The notes under the pieces: generated by a model
The model's database searches: none
Told to the model about the DNA's origin: nothing
Seen by the model: the letters and a program-made list of their open reading frames with translations, nothing else
Part shown: piece by piece, positions 43,026-57,497 of the stretch
How positions within the stretch are numbered: the first letter of the stretch is position 1
How the letters are laid out: every line of letters starts with the position of its first letter
Source of the DNA: Acanthopleura granulata
Taxonomy: Eukaryota > Mollusca > Polyplacophora > Chitonida > Chitonidae
Assembly (NCBI GenBank): GCA_016165875.1
Contig: JABBOT010000010.1
Coordinates: 9,224,277-9,288,276 of the forward strand
DNA: 64,000 nucleotides
Direction: 5' to 3'
Made by a program: the position numbers and the translations under genes

Positions 43026-46000
43026 ATGTCAAACCCTGAAAGGAAGGATGACTTTTTCTGTTATACTGCCCTATATGCTTCTCTGTAATGTGTGATGTTT
43101 AAGTATAACCACCTTCCATTTGCCACTTTTGAATACTGCATGTACTTTGGTCATCTCCTGGATTACACTCTTGCAGACCTGAGACCAGCAAACCTACCCT
43201 GTTTTTAGTCCAGAGGTGGTGTAGCGTTAACAGCTATGTTACCTGCCATGTATCACCCTCTGACACACTGTCAATCATATTCATCACCCAACCTTAACAT
43301 GCCAGTGTTAGACCAGTGAGTGGTGATAAGTGTAAGGTCAAGGCACTGACCAATCAAATCCCCAGGGGTCAGTTTACTTATAGATGCCCAGCTCTCCTCA
43401 ACTCAGCAGGGAGAGTGGTCAGTCTGTTAGACTTGCCATATAATTGCTGCCAGCAAACATTTCTCAGCTAGACCATAGCAGCAATGTTAGGCAAGCTTTG
43501 CTCAGTTGTGATCTGTGAAACTACATGAAAAAATGGCAGGCATGCATTAAGCGTGGTATGTATATAATGCAAGTGTAAAGAGACTGAATATTTCTGTTGT
43601 TTTAGTCAGATTACATGCAGAATCTCTTCAATTTAATACCTACCCAATCTGTTTCCAGATCTAGGTGAGGTCACTGTACAAAGATCAATATTAGATCTGT
43701 GTGTACCTCAGGCTGTTGATTACCGAATAATCCAGAAAGTTATTTTATATTTGTTTCGTTTAAACTTACTAGAGAAATGTGTCACTGAACGTTACCAGAT
43801 GCAGGACGAAGTTTGTTAAATTTACTTTTATAGTCAGATCGTCAGAATTATTAAATAATTATAATATTGTTAATACTGAACTTAAGACTTTTTATTGAGA
43901 CAAGTAGCATTTGTCAAATATGCGTGTTTATGCAGGAGAAGTCATTGCTTAAAATAATGTACCTGTGACCTATGTAAAATTTGCTAACTACTATTGTTAA
44001 TTTTAATTATTAATATTAACATACCAGCTGAAAAGTTTAGACTTGTGTGTGATTAGGATGTGGGTTGAAGAATAAGGGTATGCTTGTGTTGTTCTCAGTC
44101 TCTCACAGCATCGGCCTCCTTGGCCTGATGCAGTCTGCCTTTGACTACATGTACATGATGTTCCCGATAGGAACTGTTGTTAAATAACCATATCTCCTAT
44201 TCTCAGAGACCCGGAAACTGGGTGTCAGCATTGGGTATCATGTACATAGCTCTGGGTCAGGAGGATGGGCTAAGACACCCAGACACATCACATAACCAGA
44301 ACCGTGATACAAACCCCTACTGTTTCAGCAGAGCCTTAGTAGTTTCTACTCCAGTAATACTTTTTGCCATGATACATTAATGGCTGCAATATTGTAGCAA
44401 AATTTTGTATTCAGCAATTGGCTATTTCTCCAGTGAAACCATAGAATTGTAATTCCATTCAGCGTTGCCGGCATACATTGACATTACCAGTGAAAAGCTT
44501 TTCCACAAAGGCCCTTGTTTGTTTTGCTCTGTCATCTTTATCCTCATAAATAGACATTTTTAAACCTTAAACCTACACCATATTATTTAGCTGAGCCTTC
44601 CTTTGTTGAATAGTTATGTCTTGAGCCATACAGGGCTCAGTTATTCAAAAGGGCATATATTTACCTTTGTCCAGCCTAAAGTGCCTCTGGCTTTTTGTTG
44701 AGACTGGTGTGAAGAAGACTGGATTTTAATTCACTTTTAATCAAGTGGAAAAAGAAATATTTTGAGGTGCAGAACTACAGTTGATGTCAGAGTTTTCCTC
44801 ACTCTCAAAAGAGGGCCTGCTCTGTTTATTATGGTCGAGTCATCACATGATCTCCTCATAGACAACCTGGAGCAGGATCAGGTGGTCTTATGGTTCCTTA
44901 AGGGTGAGGTACAGTGAAGTAATCTGAAAGCCTCGTCTGGGCCCATGAAGGGCTATAAAGGTATATGTGAGACACGTGGATGGGCTTAATGGCGGATATT
45001 GCCCAGGTGGACTAGGTAAATCATGCTGACTGACACCCCTGGCAGATTTCCCATACCTTCTCTTCCACAGCTCTTCCCAAGACTTGTTCTGGTCTGGGTA
45101 TACACTCTAGCCTCCCTAACATCCTACAGAGTTATTGTTGGGGCCTGTTTATTTGGTTGAGCACAAATCAACAGCTTGGATTGCCTTCAAAAATAAATAC
45201 TATTAGAAACACCAGTGTAAAAGATGCTGGAAGTGGTGGTGCCAGCTGAAGATGTCTTTGTCTGCAGGATATTTGTGTGAAGATGCTTCCACTTTCGTTC
45301 CTGAAGAGACGCTTAATCCTCAATTATGACTAACTAAATGGTTTTATTTTCACTCTGGAGGCAGAAGTTTACTGCAGGGATAACTGTTGTCGATTTCATT
45401 TTGTAATGCAGCTGCGTCATAGAACATGTACTTGCTCATCTAGTTTGCAACCACAGTGACACTGCCCTTGGTTTTTGCGTATGGTCATATAATAAGTCCT
45501 AAATAAATTGTTTTTTCATGTCACCTTGAGTAAGGATTACCATATTAAAATTACTTACATACACGTACTTATGTTGTTTTATTGAAACTTGAATACTGCT
45601 CTTTATGTTCCTTATCATCTTCATGTAATTAGCTTATTGCTATGAAACCTGTATTGCTGTGTACATGTGTGTGGGCTGACAGGCGAGTTGACATTGTGGA
45701 TTTAATTTTGAACTCCAAAAATACTGAAGCAAAGTCAATAAAGCTTCACACATGGACTGACTAGATTCATATGTGATTTTACGTGGATGACCTTTGACCT
45801 ACTTTCATGATTTTGTCACGCCTTCAGAACCTCTTGGAGTAAAGTCCCAAAACTACCCTTTGTGAGCCCAGACCTCCCTCAGTATGGTCTCAGAACTGTC
45901 TGGTGAAACCCTTGTGGTGATGCCTCCATAACACATTTGTGGAAACCACAGAACTCTAAGAACGCCCAATCCTAAACATCCCCCTACTCTAATGAAACCC

Positions 46001-46779
46001 CAGGGCTGAATTTCTTCTGGGATTCCCCTTTGGAAACCCCCAAAACTCCTTTCTTGTATCCCAAGAACTTACATGTATTGTACAAAGTCATGAAACCCAG
46101 GATAAACCTGAAAACTCTCAAAGAAATTCGAGAAAATCCGTGTGAAAAGGAATGCCCAACCAAGGAAACCATCACTGATGGCCCATCAGAGTCAAATTCT
46201 GAGCAGTTGTAGCTAGGAAGTGTAAGTTTATACCTGTGGGCATGAATGTATGCAATGCATGTCACTTTTTTTGGAAGAAATCTCCTTACAACTTGCTGCA
46301 CCAAGCAGCTGACAGTAGCTGCATCCAGAATGCTATCACGGACACTCACATGGAGAATACGGGGGTTTGCCGATGGACCCTAAACTGTTTGAAATTTCTC
46401 CAGTCCTCTCTGCTTGTATGCTGACAGGCACGGCTGTTTTTCATGACCTAGAGTGTATGAAAAGATTTTGTCTGCAAGTAATAACATTGCACCTTACGGC
46501 TTGTTATCCATGAAAAAGGCTCTCAGCCATGTTGCTGAGACTCAACCAAGAACAGTCCATTTGTCTGCACTAAAATGCCTTTAATTCTGTTTCAGTGGAA
46601 AAGTTGCTTGTCATGAGAACAATGTCCCCCTTTGCACAACTAAACTTACATTTAGATTCTGTCTCTGTGCCACTTACATGTACACTGTATACCATAGTTT
46701 TCTGTATTGAGTCTGTAGCGAAACAACTATCAACCAGAGATCAGAATTTCTGCATTGTTGAGGAAGTTTGAGTGACCAG
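43026..46779. other. No gene seen
   Basis: Intron-like sequence. A 60-codon plus frame at 46030-46212 has protein-like composition but lies in a stretch of degenerate GAAACCCC-like iterations and has no acceptor or donor. A foldback hairpin lies at 43432-43495. Confidence 0.45.
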
Positions 46780-47420
46780 CATTTGTCAGACACTCTTGCA
46801 CTGTATGTGTGTGAGGTACGTGGCAGAAAATGTATACTTGATATATTCGTGTGAATGTCTGTCAGACAACTTGTGTGTGTGAGGTACATGGTAGGACACT
46901 GGATAGACTTATTTATCTGACAACTTGTATGTGTATGAGGTACATGGTGGGACATGTATACACTGGATAGACTTATTTGTGTGAATGTCTGTCTGACAGC
47001 TTGCATGTGTGTGAGGTACATGGTAGGACACGTATACTGGATAGACTTGTTTGTGTGAATGTCTGTCCGACAACCTGTGTGTGTGTGAGGTAAATTTCGG
47101 GACATACATACTGGATGGACAGATTAGTGTGATTAGTGCTTGTATGTGTGTTAGGTACATGGTAGGACATGCATACTCGATAGACTTACTTGTGTGAATG
47201 TCTGTCTGACAGCTTGCATGTGTGTGAGGTACGTGGTGGGACATGTACACTGGAATAGATTTATTGGTGTGAATGTCTGTCAGACAGCTTGTATGTGCGT
47301 GAGATATATGGTGGGTCGTGTATACACTAGATGGACATATTCGTGTGAATGTCTGTTTGACAACTTGTATGTGTGTGAGTTACATGTGACATGCATACTG
47401 GATAGGCTGACAGACATGTC
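46780..47420 (+). repeat. Minisatellite of about 75 bp, 8 or so units
   Basis: Unit core: GTGTGAATGTCTGTCTGACA + GCTTGCATGTGTGTGAGGTA + CATGGTAGGACATGTATACT + GGATAGACTTATTT. Open minus-strand frames (CPTMYLTH-like) are repeat-derived. Confidence 0.9.
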
Positions 47421-50400
47421 AGTTAGACATCTGTTATTCATTTTAATTGTATGCATTTCCTGGCTGAGGTCAAGCTGACATGCATCACCACATATAGAAC
47501 ACATGTTGACAGGCTTGTGAGCTTAATGATTTTTATGCATCTAGGAAACCCAGAAATGACCAGGAGATTAAATAAACCGGTCATTTTCTCCATCCTTCAC
47601 ATACCGTTGGTTTTAGAGTCGTGATCACCAAAATTAGACGATGCCATGATATGGTTGAAATCTGGGTGACATATTAACTCATACCTTCTTTCAAAATTCT
47701 ATGAATTTCATGTGAAACGTCTGAGAAAAAAAACATCAAACAGGTGCATCTCTGAAAAGGTTTAGACATTTAAGAAGGCTTAATTGGATGTATTTTGTGT
47801 CATTTCTAAAGTGTTATGCGTGTAGTGCGAATAGATAATTGCAGTGTGGCTATTCAAGGATGCATATCACAGAGAGATGTGAAGAAAACAGCAGTTTAAC
47901 CAAGTAAATAAATGATGTAATTAGCATAGCACCACAGCACAACACCATGCCTTTAGCACATTTTATGAAAAAACATCTCTGGATGAGTATCCCCTCCCCT
48001 ACCCGGTACACCATTCCACTCCGCATCAGCTTCTTAGAGCAAAATGAGCAGCTTGGCATCTTTCATTATTCAGACCCCCTATGGAATGCAGAGAACGCTG
48101 CAGCTGCTGATATATACCTATGTCTATATGCATATGCAAGGACAACATATGCAAATAGTTACTTGTGTTCTGGTTGTATATAGGTGATTTAGGGATAGGG
48201 TGTTTTAGAGACATTAACACATCTATTAGTAATTATTGGAGTATAATATTTCTGTCAGGCCTTGTATACATGTCCTGCTGGTTGAACTTTGGGGTCACCT
48301 CGTTTGTTAGTTACCTGCCAAAGGGTCGTGGTTTTTTCCAGGCCCTGCATGCATGGTCCTCCTGCCTCCCATGATCCTTGCTGCCTTTGTATGCATGTAA
48401 GCGAAATATGCTTCAGCATAGCATTCAGTCAACCAATTCTACAAGGTAAAAATTTGTTTTTATAATAGCAGCTAAATGAGCTGTAGCAAAAATTATTTGT
48501 GAACCATGGTATGACTAAGTAGTTAGAACTTTTAGTTAGCTTTTTAATTTTTTGTATATCTCTTTTCTTTCCTTCCACATTAAGCCTCACAGCCATCATG
48601 TAAGTTGAAAACCTTTGAGCATGGCATGAAATACTGACCAAGTAAATATAGGTGTATGGTCAAATTATTATGATAAACATTCAGTTTTGGTTACAAACAG
48701 GTTTACATCAAAGCTGCATGTAAGGAAATTATAGATTATGGAAATAACCTGCAGGACAAAAAATTCTCCTGCAGCCAGTAGTGTTATGCTTTGACATAAT
48801 TGTTTGACACAGGATGAAACTGCAGTGTAAGTTTTACATTGTAACTTTTTCCAATAATGCAGGTAGCTGGAATACTTGCAAATCATACCTAGCAGCGACT
48901 AAAAACCTTGGCTCTGCTGCACTTCTTGTAGACACTGTTGCTGTTAATATTTGTATGACCATGGCAATTTATTTACAGTTCACAAGGCTCGAAATCCACT
49001 CAAACATATTAATTTGACGGAAATAATTAGGATTAGTGCAGTAGTGTGGACTGGTTTCTGTTACGTAACACCATTAGTCTAACAATGCTTTTAACAGCTT
49101 TCATGTTAACAGTCCCAAATGTTGTCACCAATAGTGTGCGTGTATAGTTAGAGTTAAGGGAGTGTTTACCTGTGGTTTTGTACAGGTGACAGCTACATGG
49201 AAATACCTGGACAGACTCACATGCTGGTGTTGTGCAGGGGAACTTTGTATTTGAGATATTACTGTTTAAGCCTCATGGTAGTGTATATATAGGTGACCGT
49301 TGTGTACATGTAGTTATCTGGTTGACATACTAGTACATCGATTTGGCACACATTTTCCTCTGTTCTCTAAATGCAAAATGATTTAGTGGTGTCATGAATG
49401 AAATAGAGGCTTTTGATTTGGATTGTGGACAAACATTGAATACATGAGAGCAGTACAAAAATTAGTAGACAAAAGTTTAATATACCTCGTGTGAAAGTTG
49501 TATTTGGGTTTTACACGTATTTTGAGGCAAACAGAAAAAGATTGTCACAAAGCAGTCAGGTGAGCATTTGCCTGCTCCTGGACACAGTAGTATATAGGCT
49601 GTGAACTACATGTATGGGGGATTAATATGTGTGAGACAGTCTAGAGTGGTCACTCAGCCAAGAGTCATAAATCAAGACAGAGAGAAAGCTGGGAGGGACA
49701 GGACATTAGGACAAGATAAGTTACAGCACAGGTTTACAAATCTCTACCAATTATGTCCATTAAAGCTTCGGATAAGGGCTACTACGGCAAACACTTTCCG
49801 GTGGATTTAATCAGAATTTCACAGATTTGTGTGAGAGGAAAAAAATTCTGGTAATAGTTTGCCCGATGCATTGACATGTAAATGTGTCCCAGGCAGTTGG
49901 GGCACCATATTGATTTATCGAGGATTTATTTCTTGTCGTATCACGGCTGAACTTTTTTTCATTGTTCATCTCCTGATAAACCTTAAGTGACGGGTTTAAT
50001 GACCCGTTTGACCGACATTGACTAAACGGGGATAGACATATATAGTAAAAGGAATCTACTAAAACCGATCGACAAAAGCCGTGTCTAGATATGCTTAACG
50101 TGATAAGTGGACTAATTATAGACATTGGGCTTCTGTATTGTCCTCAAGGAAGCACATTTATTGTCTGCCTACAGAAACCTGAACCCTACCCCATATACAT
50201 GTATACATGGTGACAGTTTTGCGGGATGTATTCACAGGCTTCTAGTCAGTTTGAAGTGGAAAGTTCTCTTAATAACCAGCCATATGCAAGTTGTTTGCTA
50301 TTTTCGAGACAAGCTGCAGCTGTCAGTGCTGAATTTTGACAAGGGCAACAAAAAAAGCTAACCTGGAGTTGTTTTACGTGCACAATGTTTAGCGCCTGGG

Positions 50401-50837
50401 GTTGTAGGTTGTAAAGATATGGTGTACAAGTGAGGTTTTGATACAGATAGACTATAGTGTTATCTTTCACGATAACCTGCCCAAGGTAGCTAGGAGGGCT
50501 TTGTGCTTACCGGCATGACAGCTGGACTTATCATTGGCCCACCGTTTTGTCTGAGTTTAAATATATATATATGTGTCTGGTTGACATGTATAAATACAGA
50601 GGATACATGTCCGTGTAAATTAGAGCAGAAGATCTGTGAGTTTGTGACGTGCTAATGGTGAGGTTACGGTGACCAATGGAAAGACAAAACGGCAGGGTGG
50701 CAGCGCTGACATAACACCATCACTCACAATGGGTCATTTTCTGAAGGCTCTTACCATGGGCTGGAGACAAACAGAACCTCACCCCAGCCATCAAAGATGT
50801 AAATCTCCTCTGTGAACTCAGCCGTAGACTTTCGATC
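47421..50837. other. No gene seen
   Basis: AT-rich intron-like sequence with numerous TACATGTA motifs. A CAGTCAG|GTGAGC donor-like site at 49560 lacks an upstream ATG in frame. Confidence 0.45.
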
Positions 50838-50924
50838 ATGTATGAGATTCAGCTTTTCGTCCGTCCACCAATGTCTTGTTGGATGGAGCCTCCTAAATCT
50901 TGGACATCTGGATTAGGTTCCCAG
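50838..50924 (+). CDS. Candidate alternative first exon
   Basis: ATG TAT GAG ... TCC CAG runs 29 codons (MYEIQLFVRPPMSCWMEPPK then SWTSGLGSQ) into CCCAG|GTAAGTTT, a consensus donor, in phase 0. The frame is open upstream to about 50744 (IKDVNLLCELSRRLSI), so it could also be the end of an internal exon. The nearby acceptors (CTCACCCCAG, GTGAACTCAG) would enter in phases 1 or 2 rather than 0. I start it at the ATG for that reason. No family recognised. Confidence 0.38.
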
Positions 50925-53900
50925 GTAAGTTTTAATTAACAAATATCTGTCATGTTTTCCCTGATGAGTGTAAACATTTGACCATGAAATACCTTATGGG
51001 ATGAAAATTCAAAAAAAAGTTTTTTGAGAGTGAAAATGTGAATTTGCGAGAAGGCTTTGAATCGAGACTTGATGATATTTCGTAAGCACATCAAATGTAT
51101 TAAAAATATTTTCCTATATACATGTCTAAATTACTGTCTCTGTACCTAAATCAGGCAAGTTATGCTTAGGTCAAAAATAGTACATCTTTATAATTACATA
51201 GTTTCTGTAATCTTTGTGAACATGTTAAATGGAATTGTGTTTTGTGTATCATTTAATTTTATGGCAGTCATTTTTTATTTCTGGTAGTTTGCTGTAACAT
51301 TCATTTCACATGTATTATTATATTCATATAAAATGGTGTTCATAGGTAATTAATTGCTCAGGTTACCTGTATTTAAGCTGACAGATTTGAGCCTGTTTTT
51401 TCTTGGGCTGTAAAAATAAACAGCCATGACTGAGAGGTCAAATCTACACGCTCCTTTTGTGTACACTGAGGAAATTACTTTTGTGTACACTAAGGAAATT
51501 GCTTTTGATTTGTGTATGCCTTTGGTGCACATCCAATTTACTTAGCATCCGTAAATTTTTGAGTAATGCTTTTGTATTTTTAGCAACAATGGCATGCCTC
51601 TATGTACTGGCAAATTCCAACATATTCTAAAAAAATTACTTCCCCAGTTTATTCTTATATGAGTAAAAGGATATTTATTTATAATTTAATTCAATTTTTT
51701 TACCTTGCTACCTGTATCACATTGCTGTACACATTAAGAGGGGATAAGTTGTTGAAAAATCATGTGAATTTTTGTGTAAATTACGTCACTGTTACTCACA
51801 CAAGACTCATCCTGATCTGACTGGGGAATAAAATGTTCTGAAGTGATGGTTGTTTTTTTTTTTCGGTGTAACATAAACTATCATACAGTAAGTGTTTCTC
51901 ATTCAACAGTGTTTATTCTCATACCTTTGTGGAGATAAACATTAGAGCGATAAAAATTTATAATTTGATCACTTTAGTTGAAAATTTATGACCGTAGTGT
52001 TAAAATCCTCAAGGCACATGACTTTGTGTAACTTACCATTCTGTTCCATTATGTTGCTGTAGAAACTCATGACTGGATGTTTTTATGATATCCCCCAACA
52101 TTTGTTTTGTGCTCTATATGTAACTGTTACAGTTCCCAGAGTGGCCTAACTGGATTTGTACCTGTGGCGTTGGAAATTAGGATGAACTAAATAATGAAGT
52201 TGTTAAATTTAGTATGCATGAAGTTATCTTGTCTCTACTCCCATGTTCATTAATTAGCTATTAATAAGACTGTGAAAGAAGCTGTCTGCAAACCAGCCTT
52301 CAGAATTGATATCTCATTTCTTCTCTTTTGTCTCCATGTATAAGTCATCGTGTTTGTCTGGTAGGATAACCATAGTAATGGCTGCCACCAGGTTCTTCAG
52401 GATGGACATGTAGCAGTTCTCTAAACATCTTTCGTTAGCAACGCTCTCTATGTACTTAGTGTGCATCTTTAGTTAGCAGCACTGACTGTGTCTCTACTCC
52501 CAACAGTCCTGCAGAGATGTGTACTTTCACAGCTGCACACTGGTTGCTGGTATATGACAGACTGATGTTGATATATGACCACCACTGGCTGTATAGCAGC
52601 ACGGCCAGAGGTTAATACCTTACACACTTAGTTAATGGCAGGCTTTCTAAGTAATTATCTGTCTGCATGGTTATGTTGATGAGGGAGAGATTATTTATAA
52701 ATATCATGCCCTTTTAATACTTCTGTATTCTTTTTGAACTTTTATATGCAGCCTCAGCAAGACACAGAGTATCCATTTCATATCCAAGCTCCTAGAACCT
52801 TTTTGCCTCTAAAATGGAACCTGAATGTGATGATTCTTGACATACAACTGTTTATCAAGAGTTTGCCGACCTTTTTTTATGATTGAGATAATTTTTTTCA
52901 TCATGAAAATGGTAATGATACACAGAATTGATATGACTGGAGAAATGTTAAGATGTTCAGGCTCTGATGTACAGGTACCATAATGCCTAAACCTACTCCA
53001 GGAGATAAAAAGACGGTTATGAATAGGTCAAGTTTAAACTCTACATTGCTTGGGTTGCCTGTCTTTTTTCCTTTTTCTATTTGTATGCAAAACAAGGTAT
53101 TTTTGTACATGTAGTCTGAATTTTACTTTCAAAATGCCTCTAAATATACGTCAGATTAATAATTACGGTAAATTATGTAAACTTTTTGCCTATGACTAAG
53201 TTGCACATTGGGCGTGAGTCTGAGATCTGCTGCTCTGGGAAAGCTATTTGTGGGCTTGTCTGTAAGGTAATATGATATACTATGGGAAAAAAGTTTCAAA
53301 AGTGAAGTTTTATGACATCTATTTGCCTCCAAAAGTGAACTTTTATGATGGAAATTTTATCCCGTTTTCTGCGTTCTGTGCAGGACATTGCGTTCATTAT
53401 GATTGTGACAGGATTTGTGGAAAATCGTCATGCTTTATGTCTGCAAACAGTGTAGAGGCAATTTACAGGGAAACTCCAGGAAAACGTGGTGTTTAGTCAT
53501 GTTTTGTCTGCTCACAGGTTGTGGGTGAGAATGCCATTGTTTTCCCCTGCCTGTGGTGTAATAAACCAACTGTACATGCACACATTCAAGGCTGGGTAGA
53601 GGTGGGATGTTAAGAGCCTCGGTATACCTGACTTTTACATCATTGTTCTGTGTTAGATGTATAACGCCGGAGAGGAGGTCAGTTGCAAAGTGAGGAGTCG
53701 GCATTTCTACCGGTGATTCACACTTCTTCACACCACTACTTGAATGTGGCGAACAAAGCTGGGAAGACGTGTGTTAATTATGGTTGAGGATTTGTTTTCT
53801 TAAGCCACAAATGCAGTCTGTCGTTTTTAACTATGTTTTGTAAGGGTATGGCTCATGCTCAGATGTAAGCTTTCTTATATTTTTCACTTAGTGCAAGGCT

Positions 53901-56868
53901 CATGTGATGACAACCTCTAGTGCAGATCAGGTGACACATAGAGTGTGCAGAGCCGATATGTCACACTTGGCCCACTGAAAAGGTGGGAGATCAATTCCGT
54001 TTGCTGCCACGTTGGCGGAAAATACACTCTATTGTTTCGTTGATATCTGGCATACATTAATGTTCCAGAAATACTGGAAGGAAGACTTTTCATTAGGCCA
54101 TATCAGTTAAGGCCTGTTTGTGTGAATGATACGCTTAGTTTTGAAGCCAGTATCTGATGCTATTGACGAATAAAGTGCAAAATGATGAACTCAGAGTACA
54201 GCCGAGTCTTACAGTATGAATACTTTATAAGTACTTGTACTGTCTGACACTTGTAAGATGCATTATACAGGACTTCTGCATGAAGAATGATTGACTACTT
54301 TGGAATTTCCTGCTTTGAGGTCCAGATCTGTATTAGAAATTTGGAGCAGACTATATGAGAGTAGAAAGTTGTGATGGTATTAATTGAAATTATTGTGACC
54401 ATACCTATACTCCAGTGTTATATAACATACAAGTACACTTAAGTAAGGGATGAAGAGGTGTATAAGTTACGCAAGCCTTGATGACAGTTCTTGAGCCCAT
54501 TCATCCACTTTTCAATATCAATCAGGTTTCTTCCTATTCAGCGTGTTTTTCACATTTGATCTTCATACTCAGGTGTGTCTTGGGGCAATACTTGACACAT
54601 CACAAAAACTTTAAATCAATTACAGGTCTGTTCAGGTGAGAGGATGAGAGGTGTCCTATGGAAATGTAAGGATTGAGTGCTTGATGACAGTGCTTGGCTG
54701 GACTGACTGGACAATAGACCTGGTGGCTGAGGGCAATTTCTGAAGTGGGTATTTAGTTCAGACAAGGGCTTAGTGAAAGAGAGTCAACCAGGCTGTGAAT
54801 GCAGCTAGGCTATCAGTTTTTTGTTGTTGTTTTTTTTTTTTGGTGGGGGGGGGGTCACTTTTGTTGAGACTTGAGTCTTAGTGCAACATTCACCAAGGCT
54901 CAGTATTTTACAGTCTACAGTGAGCTCAAGCTGAACTGCCCTTGAAAACTAGGTGCCTGCCATCATTGCTATGAACAAGATAGTTCCTAATGAATTTCTG
55001 GCAGGCACCATTGAAGCCTCTGCGAGTCCTTTTGAGGGTGTATACAAACAAACCGGTAGGACAGACTGATCTGTTTAGCTTGTTTATTATAACTGCTTAC
55101 CAGAGATGTTGAGCATGCTGAACATGGCCACCAGACAGTTGTTTGTTTTAGCTCCCTGTACTGACACTGAACAATCCCCTATTCCTTCCCCAACCCCTAA
55201 TTTTCGTCACCTCTGTAAATTAACTTTTCCACTCATGAAATGTCGAAATAATATGATGATGTAGTTCATGCAGAAAAAAATTCCATTTTGAGCATTTGAT
55301 TTCTTTTCACTGCAGGGTTGTAAATGATTTTTGTGTGTACAGAATAATATGTAAGAAGCAGCCTGACAGTGAGGAAAACTTGTAACCGTGAAGTGTGTGA
55401 GGGTTGTTGACACACCTGTACCTGTGGAGGCCCAGGGGCTATGTTTGTAGACATGGAGAGGCTTATTTGCTGTGGTCAGTTCGGGTCCTGGATGTGTGCT
55501 GAACTTAGAGGCCAGAGTCAGACAAGCAGGAACATCCTTGTTTGATTGGGACTAGAAGGAAGGGGGGGGGGTGTAGGATACATAGCATTGTAGTGTCTGT
55601 GAAAAGGGGATTTGTAGGTCAGCTGTGGACAGGTAACCTTTAACTCTTCAGGTGGGGGTAGCAGGTAGTCAGGTGAATCACTTGGAGTTCTGGACACTCT
55701 TTTCACCTGATTCAGTGATTGCTCAGGTCAACTGGTCAAAGGGATCTCTCAAACTAAGTTGAGTTGAAATACATGCTGAGATTAGATAAGCATCAGAGCC
55801 TTATTGAGACTGATAGGTGGTAGCTAGGTACGTCAGGTGGGGATAGGTAACAGGGGTGGCGTACCTGTCAAAAGAGGGGTAGAGAAGCTGGATATTTATG
55901 TACGGGTATATCAGGTATTCTCAGGATTGGCTGAGCTAAGCAGGCAGGTAGGGAGACAGACAGGCTTGCAGACGGCTGAGAAGGCCTCTCATTCACTTGC
56001 TCACCACCAGGGCCTTTGATTACTATCAACCACCGTTCCTGCCTGGGCTTAGCTCCCTAGCTCTCCCCCCTCAGGCTAGTCGGTGGTGTAGAGCAGAGAT
56101 TAGCTGGTGTGTATACACACTGGACAGGCAGATTGTAGGCTGGGGCCTCACCTACATGTATAGGCTGTGAAGGGCTAACCCTATCACAGGCAGGAGGTAC
56201 AGACACGCCTGTCTTGTCTGAGTTCTTCTAGGTGTGTGAGGAGAACACTATACAACAACCGAACATTGGAGAAATCAGGGAGATTGTACCCCCTACTGGC
56301 CTTCTGTGAGATTCTGTTCCCGAGAGGATGTCTAGTTTACATTGTCATCCCTGTAGGAGTGGCTGAACGAGGAATCTTCGGTATGTCAGTGAGTAGTGTA
56401 AGGTATAGCCTGTGATTGTAATCCTCTATAGCTGGCTTTGACTTGTTGAATATAAACAGTGTATTACAACCCAAGTTTACATTCAGTTATTCAGTTTGAG
56501 GGATTGTCAGACGATAAGTTCCGTTTCAGAAATGTCACACTGGAGCAATCTGTTGCTGTCACATTGATAGTATATAGCACGTTATAATTGATATCATACA
56601 TAACGAGTCTGCTCCAACATACTGGGTTTTCCAGGATGTGTCTACACAAGAATCAAATGGGTTAACCACACCTTATGTAGGCACAGGTGATTTACGACGG
56701 ATACACGTCAGTGGCCCCGCTTTTGTGGAAGACTTAGGGTCATTTTAAGTAATTCTTACACAACAGTGTTTACCTGTCAGTCTGAGAGGGCATTGATAAT
56801 GTTAACATGTGTCCCACGGGTAAAAAGTGGGTAAGAAAGTGAAAACTACGATTTGTGTTTGAGCCAAG
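50925..56868. other. No supported exon
   Basis: Intron-like. Around 53938-54040 a tRNA-like B box (GGGAGATCAATTCC) suggests an old SINE. T/G homopolymers lie at 54830-54853. The region 55600-56400 has many GGTAGG/GGTAAC-type sites but no coding frame ending at them in phase 0. Confidence 0.4.
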
Positions 56869-56910
56869 ATGCCAGTTCGCACTTCCTCTTCTTCGGAGTG
56901 GTTCACTCAG
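56869..56910 (+). CDS. Candidate alternative first exon
   Basis: ATG in CCAAGATGCC context, 14 codons MPVRTSSSSEWFTQ, then CACTCAG|GTAGGTAG in phase 0. An in-frame TGA lies nine bases upstream, so the ATG is the first possible start. It shares phase 0 and a consensus donor with the exons at 2122, 39776 and 50838. Short, so the evidence is the pattern across exons more than this frame alone. Confidence 0.38.
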
Positions 56911-57497
56911 GTAGGTAGGTTAATTAGTACAGGACATGTAGCTGTCACTGATGACACTGTAGGGTAAAGTAGGTGGAGAGTTAAAACAGAGGAGCATAAG
57001 GTGGGTCAAACAGGAGAGTGAAATAATTGGAATAGTTTAGTTTGCTTATTGATAACATGAGTGTGTATATCAAAACTGAATGTAGGGTTTGTAATCAGAA
57101 TTATCTTACCCTTTGTTTAGGAGTGAATCAGTTTAATATATACATGTAGATACAGTATTGAGGGTTCATGTACAATAATTAAAGGATATATATTCTACTG
57201 TTTTATAGTTTCAAGTCTGGTTGTAGGCCCATTTAATATAAACTGACATATTCAGAACAGTGATAGCCTTACTACATCTTTCCTGAACTACCTGAGTGTT
57301 GTGTTAATGTACATAGGTGTCATTAAGTGTGATAGAATGTGTAGGGTATATAAAAACATGTGTATGTAGTCCAAGTTTTATTGTAGGTCAATTAGTACAC
57401 GACACGTAAAATTTGATTCAACTGATGGCACAATTTAAACCATGTCTTACATCTAGTGTATTTAAAATTAGTTGCTACAATTAAGTTCTTCATGTAC

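Noticed and set aside
46030..46212. 60-codon plus-strand frame METPKTPFLYPK...
   Set aside because: Lies in degenerate GAAACCCC-like iterations and has no acceptor or donor; coding is not supported.
46674..47250. Minus-strand frames with CPTMYLTH-like repeats
   Set aside because: Derived from the 75-bp minisatellite; several overlapping frames show the same peptide family.
53938..54040. tRNA gene or SINE head
   Set aside because: A B-box-like GGGAGATCAATTCC is present, but the A box, acceptor stem pairing and tail are not convincing.
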